From the NCBI RefSeq assembly GCF_029867415.1, contig NC_081185.1, positions 118,151,987 to 118,215,986 of the forward strand: DNA of 64,000 nt, given 5' to 3'. Below the pieces are notes generated by a model. The model did not search any database, was not told the origin of the DNA, and saw nothing but the letters and a program-made list of their open reading frames with translations. The first letter of the stretch is position 1. Each line of letters starts with the position of its first letter. Source of the DNA: Vicia villosa. Its lineage: Eukaryota > Streptophyta > Magnoliopsida > Fabales > Fabaceae. The position numbers were made by a program, and so were the translations under genes. Shown piece by piece: positions 1-11,698 of the stretch.

Positions 1-1186
1 CCTCCTTGACTTCCTCTAGTCTTTCCCCCTTTGATACAAGAGAGCACATCACATTCCGTTGCTTTCTAATACTCAAAGAATTATGAAAAAAACGAGTATT
101 TCTATCTCCTTCGGCTAGCCACATTTGCCTCGATTTTAATCGAAGCAATCCCTCCTTCTTTTTGAGATTAAACCAAAATTCTTCCGCCGCTTTTGCCCTC
201 TTGCAAACAACCTCCTCCGGAGCTTTACCTGCAAAGTGAACAAACTCGTTATCTAAAAACTCCATCTCCTCACAAGCATTGTCGATCTTAAGATCAACCC
301 ATCCGTACACCTCTTTATTCCACCACACTAATCTCCTTTTCAAAGCCTTCAACTTTTCAGAAAGCACAAAATCGCCCCTCCCTTTAACAATAATCTTCCC
401 CCATTCTTTCTCCACAAAATCATTGAACTCCTTATGCTTCAACCAAGAATTATTGAACTTAAAAGCTTTCGGCCCCCAATCCTTCCTATTTTCATTCAAC
501 CAAATCGAAGCATGATCTGATAAATCTCTCCCTCCAATATATTGACCCGTTATTTTCCACTTTTCCATGAAACAATCCGAAAGCAAGAACCTATCAATCC
601 TACTCATAGATTTCCCATAATTTTTAAACCACGTAAATTTTCCTCCCATTGTCGGTGGATCCACAAGCTCCATCTCCTCTATAAAAGCCTTGAAACAATA
701 GATTTCTTTTTTGTAGCTCCTATTAGACATGCCAATTCTTTCCTCTTTGTTGGAGATATTATTGAAATCCCCACCCACACACCACGAAACCGGAACATTT
801 TTTAGTTTGAAATCAATTAACGACTTCCAAAACCTTCTTCTAGAATTTAACTCACACGCCGCGTACACATTCACAAAATAGATCAAGCTCCCCTCCTTCT
901 CTACACACAAACCCAAGAAACCCTCTCCTCTAAAACTGAACCTTAAATTGAGAAAGTCTTTCCTCCACAAAATAGCGGTGCCTCCTGACGCTCCCACTGC
1001 ATCCAACATAGACCACTCAACATTTTCACCACCCCAAAACTCCTTAATAACACTTTCCTCCACCCCACTCATCTTTGTTTCTTGAATGAAGACAATGTCA
1101 GCCTCCTTTATTTGAATCAATTTACCAACTCTCTTTCTCTTTATTCTACCGCACCCCCCTCTAATGTTATAAGAGACAATTATCAT
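1..1186 (-). CDS. LINE ORF2, N-terminal APE-type endonuclease (partial)
   Basis: ORF2 of the LINE starts at the ATG at 1186-1184 and stays open through the last complete codon at 4-2, 395 codons, then leaves the window. Residues 1-230 form an endonuclease/exonuclease/phosphatase fold. Seen are the metal-binding YNIRGG (N7), FIQETK (E36), GGDFNN (D140, N142) and the terminal SDHASI (D224, H225). In L1 elements this domain nicks the target DNA to prime reverse transcription. Residues about 231-395 are the linker that precedes reverse transcriptase. The start is chosen because this ATG shares the bases ATGA with the ORF1 stop and opens directly into the first endonuclease strand. No stop or missing catalytic residue is visible. 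The protein acts in the nucleus as part of the LINE ribonucleoprotein. Confidence 0.88.
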   Translation of the reverse strand, partial: MIIVSYNIRGGCGRIKRKRVGKLIQIKEADIVFIQETKMSGVEESVIKEFWGGENVEWSMLDAVGASGGTAILWRKDFLNLRFSFRGEGFLGLCVEKEGSLIYFVNVYAACELNSRRRFWKSLIDFKLKNVPVSWCVGGDFNNISNKEERIGMSNRSYKKEIYCFKAFIEEMELVDPPTMGGKFTWFKNYGKSMSRIDRFLLSDCFMEKWKITGQYIGGRDLSDHASIWLNENRKDWGPKAFKFNNSWLKHKEFNDFVEKEWGKIIVKGRGDFVLSEKLKALKRRLVWWNKEVYGWVDLKIDNACEEMEFLDNEFVHFAGKAPEEVVCKRAKAAEEFWFNLKKKEGLLRLKSRQMWLAEGDRNTRFFHNSLSIRKQRNVMCSLVSKGERLEEVKE

Positions 1187-3294
1187 TGGTCAACCGATTC
1201 AATCCCCTTTCCCCTTCTGCTCCCTTGAGCAACCTTTCTATCTAATTCCTCTACCATCACCAAAGGATCAGACTCAGTCGAATCCTTCAAAATTCCTAGT
1301 TTATTCAGAGATTTCCACATCCCCTCCGCAACCCTCCCCATATTTCCTTTAACTATCCTTGAATTGCAATTTCTAACATCACTACTATTCAGGCTAGACA
1401 GAGATTCACAGGAAATTGGTAAACCAGCTGATAGATTTTTAACAAATAAATCTTTGTTACCTGTGCTCGACGCTGGCTGTTCCACAGGATAGAAAAAATT
1501 CTCAACCTTCGATCCCAGATTAAAGACCTCCCTCATCTTCCTCCTACTAGCTTTTGAATTTTTGATCCTATTGCATTGAGCATCAAAATTAACAGCGGTT
1601 CTGTCCTCCACCTTATCTTCAGCATGCAAACTCTGAAAGTTGTCAACAACAGCTTTCTTCAAACGCACACGGCTTCTCATATAATTCAATTGCCCACCAC
1701 ACTCAGTATCAACCATATGCACGCTTGGACCACTTTTAATTAAAATAGTTGGCCCACCCTCAAAATTGTTTGCAACTAGGCCTTTCATGGTAGTAGGCCC
1801 ACACCCCAAACCGTTTCCAGCCTTTTTCTTTCCGCTTCCTTCTATTACACCAGAGTTTATGAAAACTCCTGCTGGGCCCACAGACTTAGCCACCTCACTA
1901 TCAAAAGGTAATATATTTCCTGACTCTACTGTGCAGGCTACATGAGTTGACGTATTCTTTGAAATACTATCTGAACACCTAAAGCTTACACCCTTTTGAT
2001 CTACATACTCCTTTTCCATACAATAGCATTTAATGTTCTCACCTTTTCCTGTACCTTCAACGCCTCCACTACCATGCGCACCTCTACTACTAGCCTGCTC
2101 CTCTAGTTCCTCAGACCCACCGTAACGATGCTCCTTCTCCCCTCCGTCTTCTTCCCTTCCATCCTTCTCCGACGAGTAACTGCTTCCTTCAAAAACACTT
2201 GATGAATAGTCATCATCAGAAAAGATCTCCTTCTCTTCCATCGTAACCATAGCCTCTTCAATAACCATTATGTCAAGCCAAACGCCATACAGAAACACAT
2301 ACACCTTGTTTCTTATAGGTTCCAACGACTTAGTAAACACCATGCACGATAGAACATCTAATCTTGCTGGTTTAACTTCGAGAAAATCAGAAGAAGCTAA
2401 TGAACCAATATCCGCTAAAAGTGCTTCTAAGAAACTTAAGTTCCTGACAAAACAAGGAATGCCATAAACCGATAGCCAGCAAGCTCTGGAGCATTCAACA
2501 TCCTCCGGTTTCCACATTCTAACCTCCTTGAACCATTTGTTCGTCCAATCCTTCCCCTCCTCTAAAAGCACATTTAGATCACCTTCTACTGACTCCTCTA
2601 ACAGACAAATATTGGGACCTAAGGATGTTGTTTGAACAGTCAAAATACCTTCCTCCAACAAGCTCTTGCTAACACCATACGCTAACCCCGGTCTCAGAGT
2701 GATTCCCACCCTAACCTTCTCATACTTGGACTTCTCTGCCGAAGACGATTTGTAGATAAACCCCGAGCAGCTAGTCTCCATGTTGACCTTATCATTTGGA
2801 TTGTTACCTTTCACTGTGTCCGTGAAAGTCTTCTTGGTAACATCCACGCCACACGCTGCAGATGGTCCTGAAATTCCCTCCTTTCCTACATTGAACCGAT
2901 CAATATTACTATTCCCTTCCAACACTTCTCCACCTCTACTTGCGACCTTCCTTTTGAACCTTGAAATATTAGCGTTAATCTTTTTTCCATCTAGTAGAAT
3001 ATTATTCAGCTTCACCTCCACCATTCTATCATTCTCAACGTTCACAATCCTCACAAAACCATATTTCTGCTCCCTCCAATCTTTCTTAGGAGGTATAACA
3101 ATCTCATCGATCTCTCCTACACTCTTGAACTCGAAATACAGATCCCTAGCCCTCCAACCATTACCAAAGTCAGAAAAGAAAAAAGTTGTTGTGTGTCCCG
3201 GGACTCTCCCACTACTATTCTTTCTATAAGGTGATTTCTTTCCTAAGCTGTAAATTATTCGCTTTAACTTGTGCAACAAATTCAACTTCAACAC
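1183..3294 (-). CDS. LINE ORF1 protein with N-terminal RRM
   Basis: This 703-residue product is the putative RNA-binding ORF1 protein of the LINE. Residues about 35-113 look like an RNA recognition motif: an RNP2-like TTFFFSDF (36-43) and an RNP1-like KYGFVRI (77-83). The centre (about 195-350) has the Trp/Pro-rich character of the DUF4283-like domain of plant LINE ORF1 proteins, including the stretch around CWLSVYGIPC. The region after about residue 365 is acidic and serine-rich, then low in recognisable structure. I see no CCHC zinc knuckle, which fits the RRM-type rather than knuckle-type plant ORF1. The stop TGA overlaps the ORF2 ATG by four bases. The frame is intact throughout. Family membership is established by motif and context; the molecular role in RNP formation is inferred from the family. 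Confidence 0.82.
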   Translation of the reverse strand: MLKLNLLHKLKRIIYSLGKKSPYRKNSSGRVPGHTTTFFFSDFGNGWRARDLYFEFKSVGEIDEIVIPPKKDWREQKYGFVRIVNVENDRMVEVKLNNILLDGKKINANISRFKRKVASRGGEVLEGNSNIDRFNVGKEGISGPSAACGVDVTKKTFTDTVKGNNPNDKVNMETSCSGFIYKSSSAEKSKYEKVRVGITLRPGLAYGVSKSLLEEGILTVQTTSLGPNICLLEESVEGDLNVLLEEGKDWTNKWFKEVRMWKPEDVECSRACWLSVYGIPCFVRNLSFLEALLADIGSLASSDFLEVKPARLDVLSCMVFTKSLEPIRNKVYVFLYGVWLDIMVIEEAMVTMEEKEIFSDDDYSSSVFEGSSYSSEKDGREEDGGEKEHRYGGSEELEEQASSRGAHGSGGVEGTGKGENIKCYCMEKEYVDQKGVSFRCSDSISKNTSTHVACTVESGNILPFDSEVAKSVGPAGVFINSGVIEGSGKKKAGNGLGCGPTTMKGLVANNFEGGPTILIKSGPSVHMVDTECGGQLNYMRSRVRLKKAVVDNFQSLHAEDKVEDRTAVNFDAQCNRIKNSKASRRKMREVFNLGSKVENFFYPVEQPASSTGNKDLFVKNLSAGLPISCESLSSLNSSDVRNCNSRIVKGNMGRVAEGMWKSLNKLGILKDSTESDPLVMVEELDRKVAQGSRRGKGIESVDQ

Positions 3295-3354
3295 TATTAT
3301 TACGTGTTCCTTTTGAATGCTCAGATTCTTACAGTTAGTTCGTTCGGTTAATCC

Positions 3355-4140
3355 AGAAGGAGCAACAAAATGTCCTCGGTCAGAATGTTAGCTATATTTT
3401 TCAACATTAAGAAGAAAATCATCATTTGTTTTGCTAACATTTGAAGTGACATTTATCAAACATCAACAGTTTTTCAAAGAAAGTATCCGCAGAAGTACCA
3501 ATAGTTTCTTCAGTAGCCATGGCAATTCGAAACGTCTTAAAATTGTTGGATCACGGTTCTAAAAAGTTTGCCACCGAAGAAATTACCGGGTCGAGTCGCG
3601 GATCGGTACGCTTTCTTTAAGACGTTTCGCGGTACTGCCTAAATTATGCAAAACAACTCTTAATAACCACGACGCCTCCAGGATAAAACAGCCCAGTTCT
3701 ATACTATACGATTACTACTTGCACGGTAGATAATCGGTCTAGAAATACACCCTCAGATGGTACTAAGACCATTCAAATATGGTATACATGCCATCTTAGT
3801 ATCTGGTATAACAATCAGTCGTAGTAATTTCTCAAACCAAGAGAAATTTCAATAATAATTCTCTAAAGAGAATCCAAAAAAAAATTATACTTGATAATTT
3901 CTCAACTCAAGTGAGGAGAAATTAAGATTATTCTCTAAGGAGAATTCAAGAAAGTACTCGGAAAATTCAACGAGTAGAAAGAAAGGGGGGAGAAGGAAAA
4001 ACTCAAAATAAGTTTTTGGTGTGTTTTGGAATGAAACAAGTGACTTCCTTATATAATGAAGTAAGTTAGCCAAGATTTCTAATCTAAGCAATGTGGAACT
4101 AAGGAGTTTTTTCAACTAATATACAATGTGGGACTTGACT
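3355..4140 (-). mobile_element. Ty1-copia-like 5' fragment: LTR promoter, leader and gag start
   Basis: Read on the minus strand from 4140 the sequence has features of a plant LTR: two TCCCACATTG-like boxes about 4070-4130, a TATATAA box near 4055-4050, then a pyrimidine-rich leader containing two copies of a stem-forming block (GAGAATAATCTTAATTTCTC-type) at about 3945-3840. A GC-richer leader containing CGCGAAACGTCTTAAAG follows at about 3600-3640. An ATG at 3520 opens a 28-codon frame, beginning MATEETIGTSADTFFEKLL, typical of a copia gag start, then stops. The element is cut off where the LINE begins. LTR borders were not located, so the lineage is not assigned. Confidence 0.5.
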
Positions 4141-4379
4141 TAATGAACTTTTTCAATTCATCTCCCTATATTGGAATATATGCATATTGTTCCAAAAGGA
4201 TGTTTAAACAAAATTTAAAATTACACAATTTCAAGAGTACAAGAACCATATATTTGTTTTAATATTGCTAAATTATTACAAAAGTTAACAATTGATCACA
4301 GGAAGCATCCATCTAAATCTAATTAATAATGATGATAGCAAAAACTTTATTTAAAAAAATATATCTTATATTAAAAGTA

Positions 4380-5939
4380 CTATTGTAAAATAAAAGCAGG
4401 TGACCGGTTGCTTTGTGTAATGCTTGTAAAATGAAACAAGCTATTAACAAATTCAGTAATATTTTTATAAGAACTTCCCCCAACTCCAACAGCATTTGTT
4501 GCCAAAGCCTTCAATTGCATGACATTTCTCTTAATAATTTTCCCTTTCTCACCATCCATAATTTCCAATATACAATCCCTCATTCCATTTCTTCTCACAA
4601 CTTGTTTCTCATCACATGGAACCCTAATTCCAATTTTCCAAACATCAACAATAAACTTAGCATTGGTAGCTTGATCTGACCATTGTGGCATTGCAACAAT
4701 TGGAACACCTAAGCTTATAGCTTCCAAAGTAGAATTCCAACCACAATGTGTTACAAAACATCCTATAGATTCATGAGCTAGAACTTTTAGTTGATAGCAC
4801 CATGTTACTACTAAGCCTTTTTGTGACTTTTTTTCAAAATCTTTGGGGAGTTTGGTTTCTTCTAAGGGTTTAACTACCCATAAGAAATAACTTTCACAAT
4901 CTTTTAAACTAGAAGCTACTTCTTCTAATTGCTCCTCATTGAGAGATACTAAACTACCAAAAGAAACATAAACAACAGATCCTTTTGGCTTATTGTTAAG
5001 CCATTCTATGCATTCTTCTTCACTTTTGAATTGTGTTGCACCATAATCTTCATCATGTTTAATTCTTTTGTCTAAGAACATGGATGGAATGGATGGTCCT
5101 ATTGTTCTAAAATTGGGCCAAATTTTCATAGTCCAATCAATCACCTACAAAGAACAATCCAAAAACGGTTACTCATTTTATTATACGCGGTTGTTAAAAA
5201 AAAAATTAAAAATGTCTTATTTAAACTATGTGCAATTTTTTTTTTAAAATGATTGAATTTTTAATTTTAACAATAACGTTCACATAGGTACAATCAGCTT
5301 GTTTACCTCTTGGTCTAGTTCGTGGAAAGAATTGCAAAGGATCCAATCAGCTTGATCAAGGTTAGAAAATTGATCTATTGCTAGTTCAAGAAAACTTGGA
5401 TCTTTTTCATAGCTTAATAAAAAAGAAGGCAAGTCCTTCTTGTGTAGTTTAGGTAACTCTGGAAGTGAAACCTCTTCCACATCAAGAGGAACTCGTAATT
5501 TTCCGATAAGTACATGATAGTATATACTATTAACACCAACATTTTGAGTTAGAAAAGGAACTCCAATAATTCCAAGCCTCTTAGCAACATCAAGAACCCA
5601 AGGATAGAATGCATCATATATAACACAATCAATAGGGTTGTTTGTTTCACCAAGCCTCTCAATAAATTTCTCAAGATTTTGTGGTCCTACTTGCCAGAAA
5701 TGATCCAAATATGCCCTAAAACTCTTTGCTTCGCTAAATCCGCCTGCGTCAAAGCCGTCGGATATGGTTTCGAGTGTAATGGAAGGTGGTAGTTTGTGTA
5801 ACTTATTGGCAAAGAAAACGGTTGTGGATAGGGTTACTTTTATTCCTTCTTGTTGTAAAAGTTTGGAGAATTGTAGCATGGGGTTTATGTGACCTTGTGC
5901 TGGGAATGATAACACCAAACAATGCACTTTGTTCTCCAT
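4380..5939 (-). CDS. UDP-glycosyltransferase, UGT74-like (copy 1), two exons
   Basis: Family 1 glycosyltransferase that moves a sugar, usually glucose from UDP-glucose, to a small acceptor in the cytosol. Exon 1 is 5939-5307 (211 codons) and exon 2 is 5144-4380 (254 codons plus stop), giving 465 residues, normal for the family. The 162-bp intron (5306-5145) has GT and AG ends and lies in phase 0 between NSFHELDQE and VIDWTMK, the usual UGT74 intron site. Seen: FPAQGHINP with catalytic His17, partner Asp109 in VIYDAF, and the 44-residue PSPG box at 326-369, ending WSDQ; a final Gln usually goes with UDP-glucose. Odd: the PSPG box begins WCYQ where W-x-P-Q is nearly invariant, and the C-terminus carries about 18 extra residues compared with copy 2. 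No stops or frameshifts. Acceptor is not predictable; UGT74 members act on salicylate, auxin-like acids, terpenoids and others. Confidence 0.9.
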
Positions 5940-6013
5940 GTTAAAATTTCAACGAGTTGTTACTTGTTAGTCTTTGTGGTGGTGGTGTTGTGAGAAGGGC
6001 TGAGGAAATTATG

Positions 6014-6025
6014 ACAATTTATGTG
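6014..6025 (-). promoter_or_regulatory. Candidate TATA element of UGT copy 1
   Basis: CACATAAATTGT lies 75 nt upstream of the copy 1 ATG. The same 12 bases occur 70 nt upstream of the copy 2 ATG (14860-14871), within otherwise poorly matching flanks, which supports a retained core promoter. It is a weak TATA match, so the call rests mainly on conservation between the copies. Confidence 0.45.
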
Positions 6026-7319
6026 CGACAATGATTACGACAATAATTTAATTAATGACTTGAATAATTTGAAGGCCGACTATAATTGGATTTTTGTTTT
6101 TCTAAGTTGAAAATTCCGTAGTGTTAATGTCATTGATGGCGAAATTTATGATTTTTTAAATTCATAAGCGGAGAAATTTAAGATTGACGCATTACTAATT
6201 TAAGCACTATCTAATTTAAATATTAGCCACAACAATACTATTTATTTTTTTGCCAATACTCTTTCTTGTAAGAATAGTTTAAAATTTTGATCAACCAATG
6301 GTTAATTAAAGTGAATACGGTTAGTATAAGGATGACAAAAGAAACTTTAGGTGGGCTTGGATTTTTCAATTAGATGCCTTTAAAAGTTATGAAGGGATGT
6401 TTGATATTCATATCAAATATGGTCTTGAATATGTAAAGTTTATATGAATTTGATAAACTACAAATTTGTGTGTATATTTTCTAAGATGTTTTTATGTGTT
6501 ATTTTTCATTTAAAATATTCAAAATTGTTCTTGGGACGATTGTGCTAGTCCAACGATCTAGCAAGATCGCTCTGATACTAAAGATCTCGTTCATAATATA
6601 TTTACAAAAGAATAATAAACATGTAGATACTTGCTAGAAGTCGTACACCATATTCGAACTATTATTTTTTATCAACCAATAGATTCAATTTTACAGGCTC
6701 TTAGATTATGTGCAAACAGGGGACAATTTTAACCATTCGTCATATATAAACTCGTATATGCGCCATATACTTTTCCAATCATTCTTCCAAAGTTTCACAT
6801 ATTTAACCTTTTACTGTCATGAGTGTTGGAGTGATAACCTTATAGACACACCATTGTTCAACCACACCGGAGATCAGCACCATTTCTTCAAAGAGTTTTG
6901 TATCCACACATCATCCATATTATGTTCAACGTCGGAATAGTGACGCCGTCAGCTGGAATCACCTTCTAATTCTCATAATTTTCCATGTCGAATTCATCAT
7001 AACTTTTCTGTTGCGTAGTTGCAACCGCTCAATTAATCAATTAAATCTTCAATAAATCTCTCAACCGATACTGGTAGGTTTAAATCCAGGTTGAATTGAC
7101 GCTCATCGCAATGTCGAAAAAGACATTTCATCCCCTCTAATAAGGGGAGGCGACTCGGTCCAAGTAACTTCTTCAATTTTTTTATCTCCTCAAACTCTAA
7201 TTCCTCCACATATCGGTAGAGAAACTTTCCAGATCCTACCGTCCTTCAAACTTTTTCATCAGTTTCTTCAAGGCCAAACTTCTAAGCAACCTCAAATACA
7301 AGTGCAAGCTCCTGAATTA
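6026..7319. other. Intergenic, no gene recognised
   Basis: UGT copy 1 upstream DNA, AT-rich, grading near 6.5-7.3 kb into sequence that probably belongs to the leader of the degraded Ty3/gypsy element that follows. No open frame with recognisable domains is seen. Confidence 0.5.
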
Positions 7320-8330
7320 GAAATGTTCTAGAGCGTTCAACAATTGCAAGTCGCACTTGGAATACAAGGAGTGAGTGAACTCATCATTAGAATTAAAATT
7401 TGATGCTGCAACAATAGAATGCACACCTTCTAGATGAAAAATTTATTTCAAATAGAAGAAAATCAACAAATAGCTTCGTCTCAAGGCCACGTGTAGCGGG
7501 AGGTAGTGCAATGTGATAACCTCGGAGTCGCTCCTCGTGTGATTCTCGACAATGCCGCCTCAGTGAAAGGCTTATATGTCACTTAAATATCAACGCCCTT
7601 GGATCACCAATACCCCTCCTCATGGTGCTCGAGGTATAAGTAGTAGTCGCACACGTCCCGAGGATCGCCAACCTTTGAGATCTCTATCCCACCATTCTCA
7701 GGAAAGACATGGGAAAGGCGCCATGGTTCATGCCCCATCTCAAAGTCCAAGGAACCTGTTCTCAAACCATATTATCGACATTAGGATTCCCAAGTCTCTT
7801 GAAAATCCAGTGAAGTTCAATAATTATGAAGGAACCGAGGACTTGAACGAGCATATTGAACTAGTATATACCAGGCTTGACATATCACCACACTCAGAGT
7901 GTGGTGATATGAAAAAATTTATACTAAACCTCAAAGGAGCCTTCATGGTGTGGTTGAAAACCCTACCTGATGGATCCATTAAATCTTGGAAGAAGTTTTT
8001 GTTATAAATTTATAGCTCGGTTGACACCACGAAAGTGAAAACAAAAGACAATAGTTGTCCTTAGTAGAATCCATCAAAAAATGAACAAAAATCTCTAGGA
8101 ATATATCAATCGATTTAAGAAAGTGGTGGAAGAGGTAGGAGGATCAAATGATAGGCTGAAATGGTGGATCTTTGAGAAAGCATTGAGGATGGACTGCATG
8201 TTCTATGAAAAGTTAGGGCTAGAGGGAACTAGAAACATGATCAAACTTCTCACTATGACTCATTCGTATATCAATTATGAAGAAAATTTACTAGCATAAG
8301 ATGTAGAAAGGAACAAAGGATAGTGAAAAC
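7320..8330 (+). pseudogene. Ty3/gypsy (Tat-like) gag relic
   Basis: The open part (7576-8007) carries the core of a retrotransposon gag domain: FSNHIIDIRIPKSLENP, then a YEGTEDLNEH block, and a WLKTLPDGSIKSW block that corresponds to the W-x-x-L-P-x-x-S-I motif of Tat-lineage gag. After 8007 similarity continues through several stops and frame changes to about 8290 (an arginine-poor stretch equivalent to SLxxYxxRF followed by the YINYEE block). It encodes no complete protein. The 5' LTR and primer-binding site were not identified. Lineage is inferred from motif style. Confidence 0.75.
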
Positions 8331-8879
8331 TAATAATGGTCGGTCTAAAGATAGAAACACACACTAGTGGAGAGATGTTGTATACCATGATACTCATCAA
8401 GGACCACATGCCATACTTCCATCTTACACCCTTCTCATTACATCAAGAGAAAAATATTTTACAAGAGTGTATGAATACCGATTTTCGATAGGACAAGAGG
8501 ACAAAAGGAAGGATGACCGATAGAGGATTACAATTTCTCCTATAGAATCCAAGAAAAGAGATGCCTCGCCATGAAGGTGCGATCCCCTTCCTGGGATAAA
8601 TCATCACTAAGAAATACTATCGATGTTGTTGTGAATACTAAGGAAAGAAGATATGGTAGAGAAAATAAGGAGGATGATCAAAGAGGGAAACAACAATTCA
8701 TAACCTCTATAACTGAGGGAAATAACTTCCTTTCATCTATTAATGAAGACTTTCGAACTAATGAAAATCATTAAGAAATAAGAAAAGATTATTGAAGATG
8801 ATCTAGAGAAGCTCATCCTTAGGTTTAAAGACATCAAGAAGGTAGGTAAAATTCCCAATTAGATCTTCCCCTAGTCATA

Positions 8880-9330
8880 ACAACAACCATTACAAACTTT
8901 GATGTTTCAAGAATTTTGATTTATAAGGGAAGTTTGTGTGATATTATGTACGCCAAACATTTCAAGAAATTGGCATTTAAGAAGGAGAAGTTCTCGTATT
9001 ACATAGGCTATAATTTGCAAGCTCTAAATGGCACAATGATATGTCCCTCAGGATTCATAGAGCTAATGGTCACCTTCGGTAAAGTAAGAGACACACAAAC
9101 AATATGTTTACAATTCTTTGTATGCAAAATGTGTATAATTGAATTTTAGGGAGGTTCTTCATTGCAACTCTAGACATCATGGCTTCCCCAATTCACCTAA
9201 AGATGTAATACCATAATATCCATGATGATACAATTAAAACATGTGCCTGCCTATTGGGAGCCCTACTCATAATAAAGCATTACAGCGTAGCCAGGATACG
9301 ACATCAGCCGAGCATGAGAAGAATGACCTA
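8880..9330 (+). pseudogene. Ty3/gypsy aspartic protease relic
   Basis: The frame 8916-9149 keeps the shape of a Tat-type retropepsin: SLCDIMYAKHFKKLAFKKE corresponds to the usual SADILY-x-x-FKKLGL block, followed by a GFIEL strand and a C-terminal strand. The catalytic triad D-[ST]-G is replaced (YKGS), so it cannot be an active protease. After the stop at 9149, residues like LDIMASPIHLKM continue the domain's downstream linker. It belongs with the gag relic upstream and the integrase relic downstream. Confidence 0.65.
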
Positions 9331-9339
9331 TTGTAAGTT

Positions 9340-10794
9340 AATTTCTTTAATCTTAACAAAAAATTGGATATTGTTGCAATTAATCATCAAACCATGGAAA
9401 AGGGTTCCAAAAGCAAGTACAATTTAATGCCTCATAAGTTGGTATGTGAAGGCATCAACTATGGGAGAACAACAGCAGCTAATCCTCACAAATAGGAGAA
9501 AAAGGTTACTTGAAGGAAAAAGACTCCTCCCTAGATTTTGTGCATAATGAAAGGGTGGAGATCGACAGAGATTGGAAAAAAATGAACATCAAAACCCAAA
9601 AGTGTGCAATGACACTCTGCTCTAGAGAATTCTAGTGCCAATAGAGTATGATGGTAGAGCGACATATAAGTTTATTTTGTTACATATTTTTACCATTAAT
9701 GTAAAATCATAAAATGTTGTCCTTTAGCTTTCAATAAAATAAATGATTTCTTCACCCAAATTCTTTGTTTTATCGTCATATGAAAGACAAGTCCAATCTC
9801 GGCTTGCGCAAAGTCTAAATCAAAGACGACAAAGAATGATGTCATAAGCACTACAAGTGTATGACTAAAGAAGTCAAACCCCATTTACAAGAAGTCACTC
9901 AATCAAGGACACCAAAATATCGGATGTGTAGATGGTGATCCAGGCTCACCCCTTCATTAGTAGCTAGCCACTTTATAGCGCATGAGGTGAAGCCCTTTCA
10001 TGTCAACCTTGAACACAGTTTTTACCTTTAGGGCAGGGAAGAGGAGTAGACACTTTGTCAAACTCTCTCCTTAGAGATGTCCAATAAAGCTTCTGAACAG
10101 AACCTCATGAGAGCTACAAAGACCAAGAATGGTGACTCATCATAGCTTCACAATTAAGCCCCAGAATAAAGATGTTGAGAAGAATCTGTCAACGATTCCT
10201 AAGACAATGCTTCTTCCATCAATCTCCCTATCTTTTCTCCCATGTTGTGTTTCTCACTCCCTACTAAGAAAACTACTTAATTACACAATTTTCCACTAAG
10301 ATCCACCAAGATCAACCAAGATATATCCAAATGAATAGCGTGCCAAAAATATTCCTCACTAATCAATTACATATCATTTGCAAGTGATCTTTGTCGCCTT
10401 AATCTCGCTTAGCACGCCCATATATTACTTAGCAAGTAAACCATTCCTTTGCCTTGAAGTAACATAACCTTGAAGCTTTATGAACCACCATATCTCGCCT
10501 AGCATGCATATTAGCGAGTTTTGGTGCCTGGATGAGGTTTGCTTGGTCTTTTGCTGCTTAATTTTGGCTTACCGAAGTATTATCCTTGGCTAGGCGATCC
10601 TTGATGCTTGAATGGTGCCTTTTGCCTATTTTTGATGCTTTCTTGGTCCTTTTTTCTATACTTGATAAATACGTAGTTAAGAGGTTCACACGCGTATTTT
10701 ATCATATTTTCGTGATAAATTTGAAGTTTTTTTTCATTTATTGCTTTTAAAATAAGTTAATAAGTGATTATATACTTTGTGTATTTTTGGCACT
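9340..10794. other. Degraded retrotransposon interior, no recognisable gene
   Basis: Between the protease and integrase relics a reverse transcriptase and RNase H would be expected, but I could recognise neither. 10.2-10.76 kb looks like unrelated inserted repeat DNA (GCTTAGCA-type short motifs). Nothing else supportable. Confidence 0.4.
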
Positions 10795-11115
10795 TATCAC
10801 TCATGAACTACTCAAGGCTGATTGTTATTGGCCTACTCTGGAGAATGATAATGCAGAACTCAAGAAAATGTGACAAATGCCACAAACACTCTAACCTACA
10901 TCACACACCAACTGAAATTTGCCACTCTGTCACGTTTCCATGGCCATTTTACCAGTGAGTATTGGACATACTAGGACATTTTCCATAAGGGTCTGGCCAA
11001 CTAAAGTTCCTAATCATCGTTGTAAACTAATTTACAAAGTGGATAGTGGCAGAGGCCTTCTCCAAAATCACAGCAGAATGAGTTCATCGCTTTTATTAGT
11101 ATCGAATCATATGAA
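10795..11115 (+). pseudogene. Ty3/gypsy integrase relic
   Basis: Spread over frames, the zinc-binding half of an integrase is readable: a KADCYWPTLE block, CDKCHKHSNLHHTP (the CxxC of the HHCC finger) at about 10870-10905, then, one frame over, an LDILGHFP block matching the first catalytic segment (x-x-D-x-x-G-P-F-P) with a stop after it, and an FTKWI block. At least two frameshifts and several stops are present. The DDE core beyond this is lost. It is probably the 3' part of the same element as the gag relic at 7.3-8.3 kb. Confidence 0.7.
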
Positions 11116-11698
11116 TGTTTAGTTTACTAAGAGTTATCATCTCATACAATGACACACAATTCTCTAGCTCAATTATGGTCGATTTCTACCAAGACATAGA
11201 GATGTAAACAAATTTCATTTCAGTTATTCACGCACAAGAAAATATGTAGGTCGAGTCGGCGAACAAGGTGATATTGGGATGAATAGAAAAATTGAAGAAT
11301 CTCAAGGGTTTATGGGCCGAATAACTCCCCAAAGTATTATGGTCATATCACATCACTCCATATTCAACTACCAAACATTAAGATGTTATGACATATGTTT
11401 TTTACTGTAAGCTCACAATCAGTTGTAACAAGAGATCAAGATGTTATGACATCTTGCTTAACATCCTTCAAGCATCATGTTTTAGCAAAATTCTGTCAAC
11501 CCCAAAAACAAGGAGTTAATAGTTAGTTATTTACCATTTTCTATTCAATAACGTGAGATGCTTTTGAACCACTAATGTATGAAATTTCTTTAAAATGTGT
11601 TGCTTCAAACATTTGAAGCATAGTAGCATCTTTCCACAAAGCGGAAAGACCTTAAATGGGGAACCCTGTCTTAAAAAATTGATGAATGGGGAGATTAA

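Larger units (their letters stand above)
1..3350 (-). mobile_element. L1-type LINE (non-LTR retrotransposon), 5' part, runs off the left edge
   Basis: Two consecutive minus-strand reading frames have the order and content of a plant L1 LINE: an RRM-containing ORF1 followed by an endonuclease-bearing ORF2. The 5' end lies shortly upstream of the ORF1 ATG (3294), because by about 3370-3520 the sequence is the leader of a different, Ty1-copia-like element. The reverse transcriptase, 3' UTR, poly(A) tail and target duplication are beyond the window. Both frames are open over more than 3 kb, so the copy is relatively young. The right boundary is approximate. Confidence 0.88.

Noticed and set aside
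1..1140. Plus-strand ORFs of 78 and 87 codons
   Set aside because: Shadows of the minus-strand LINE endonuclease.
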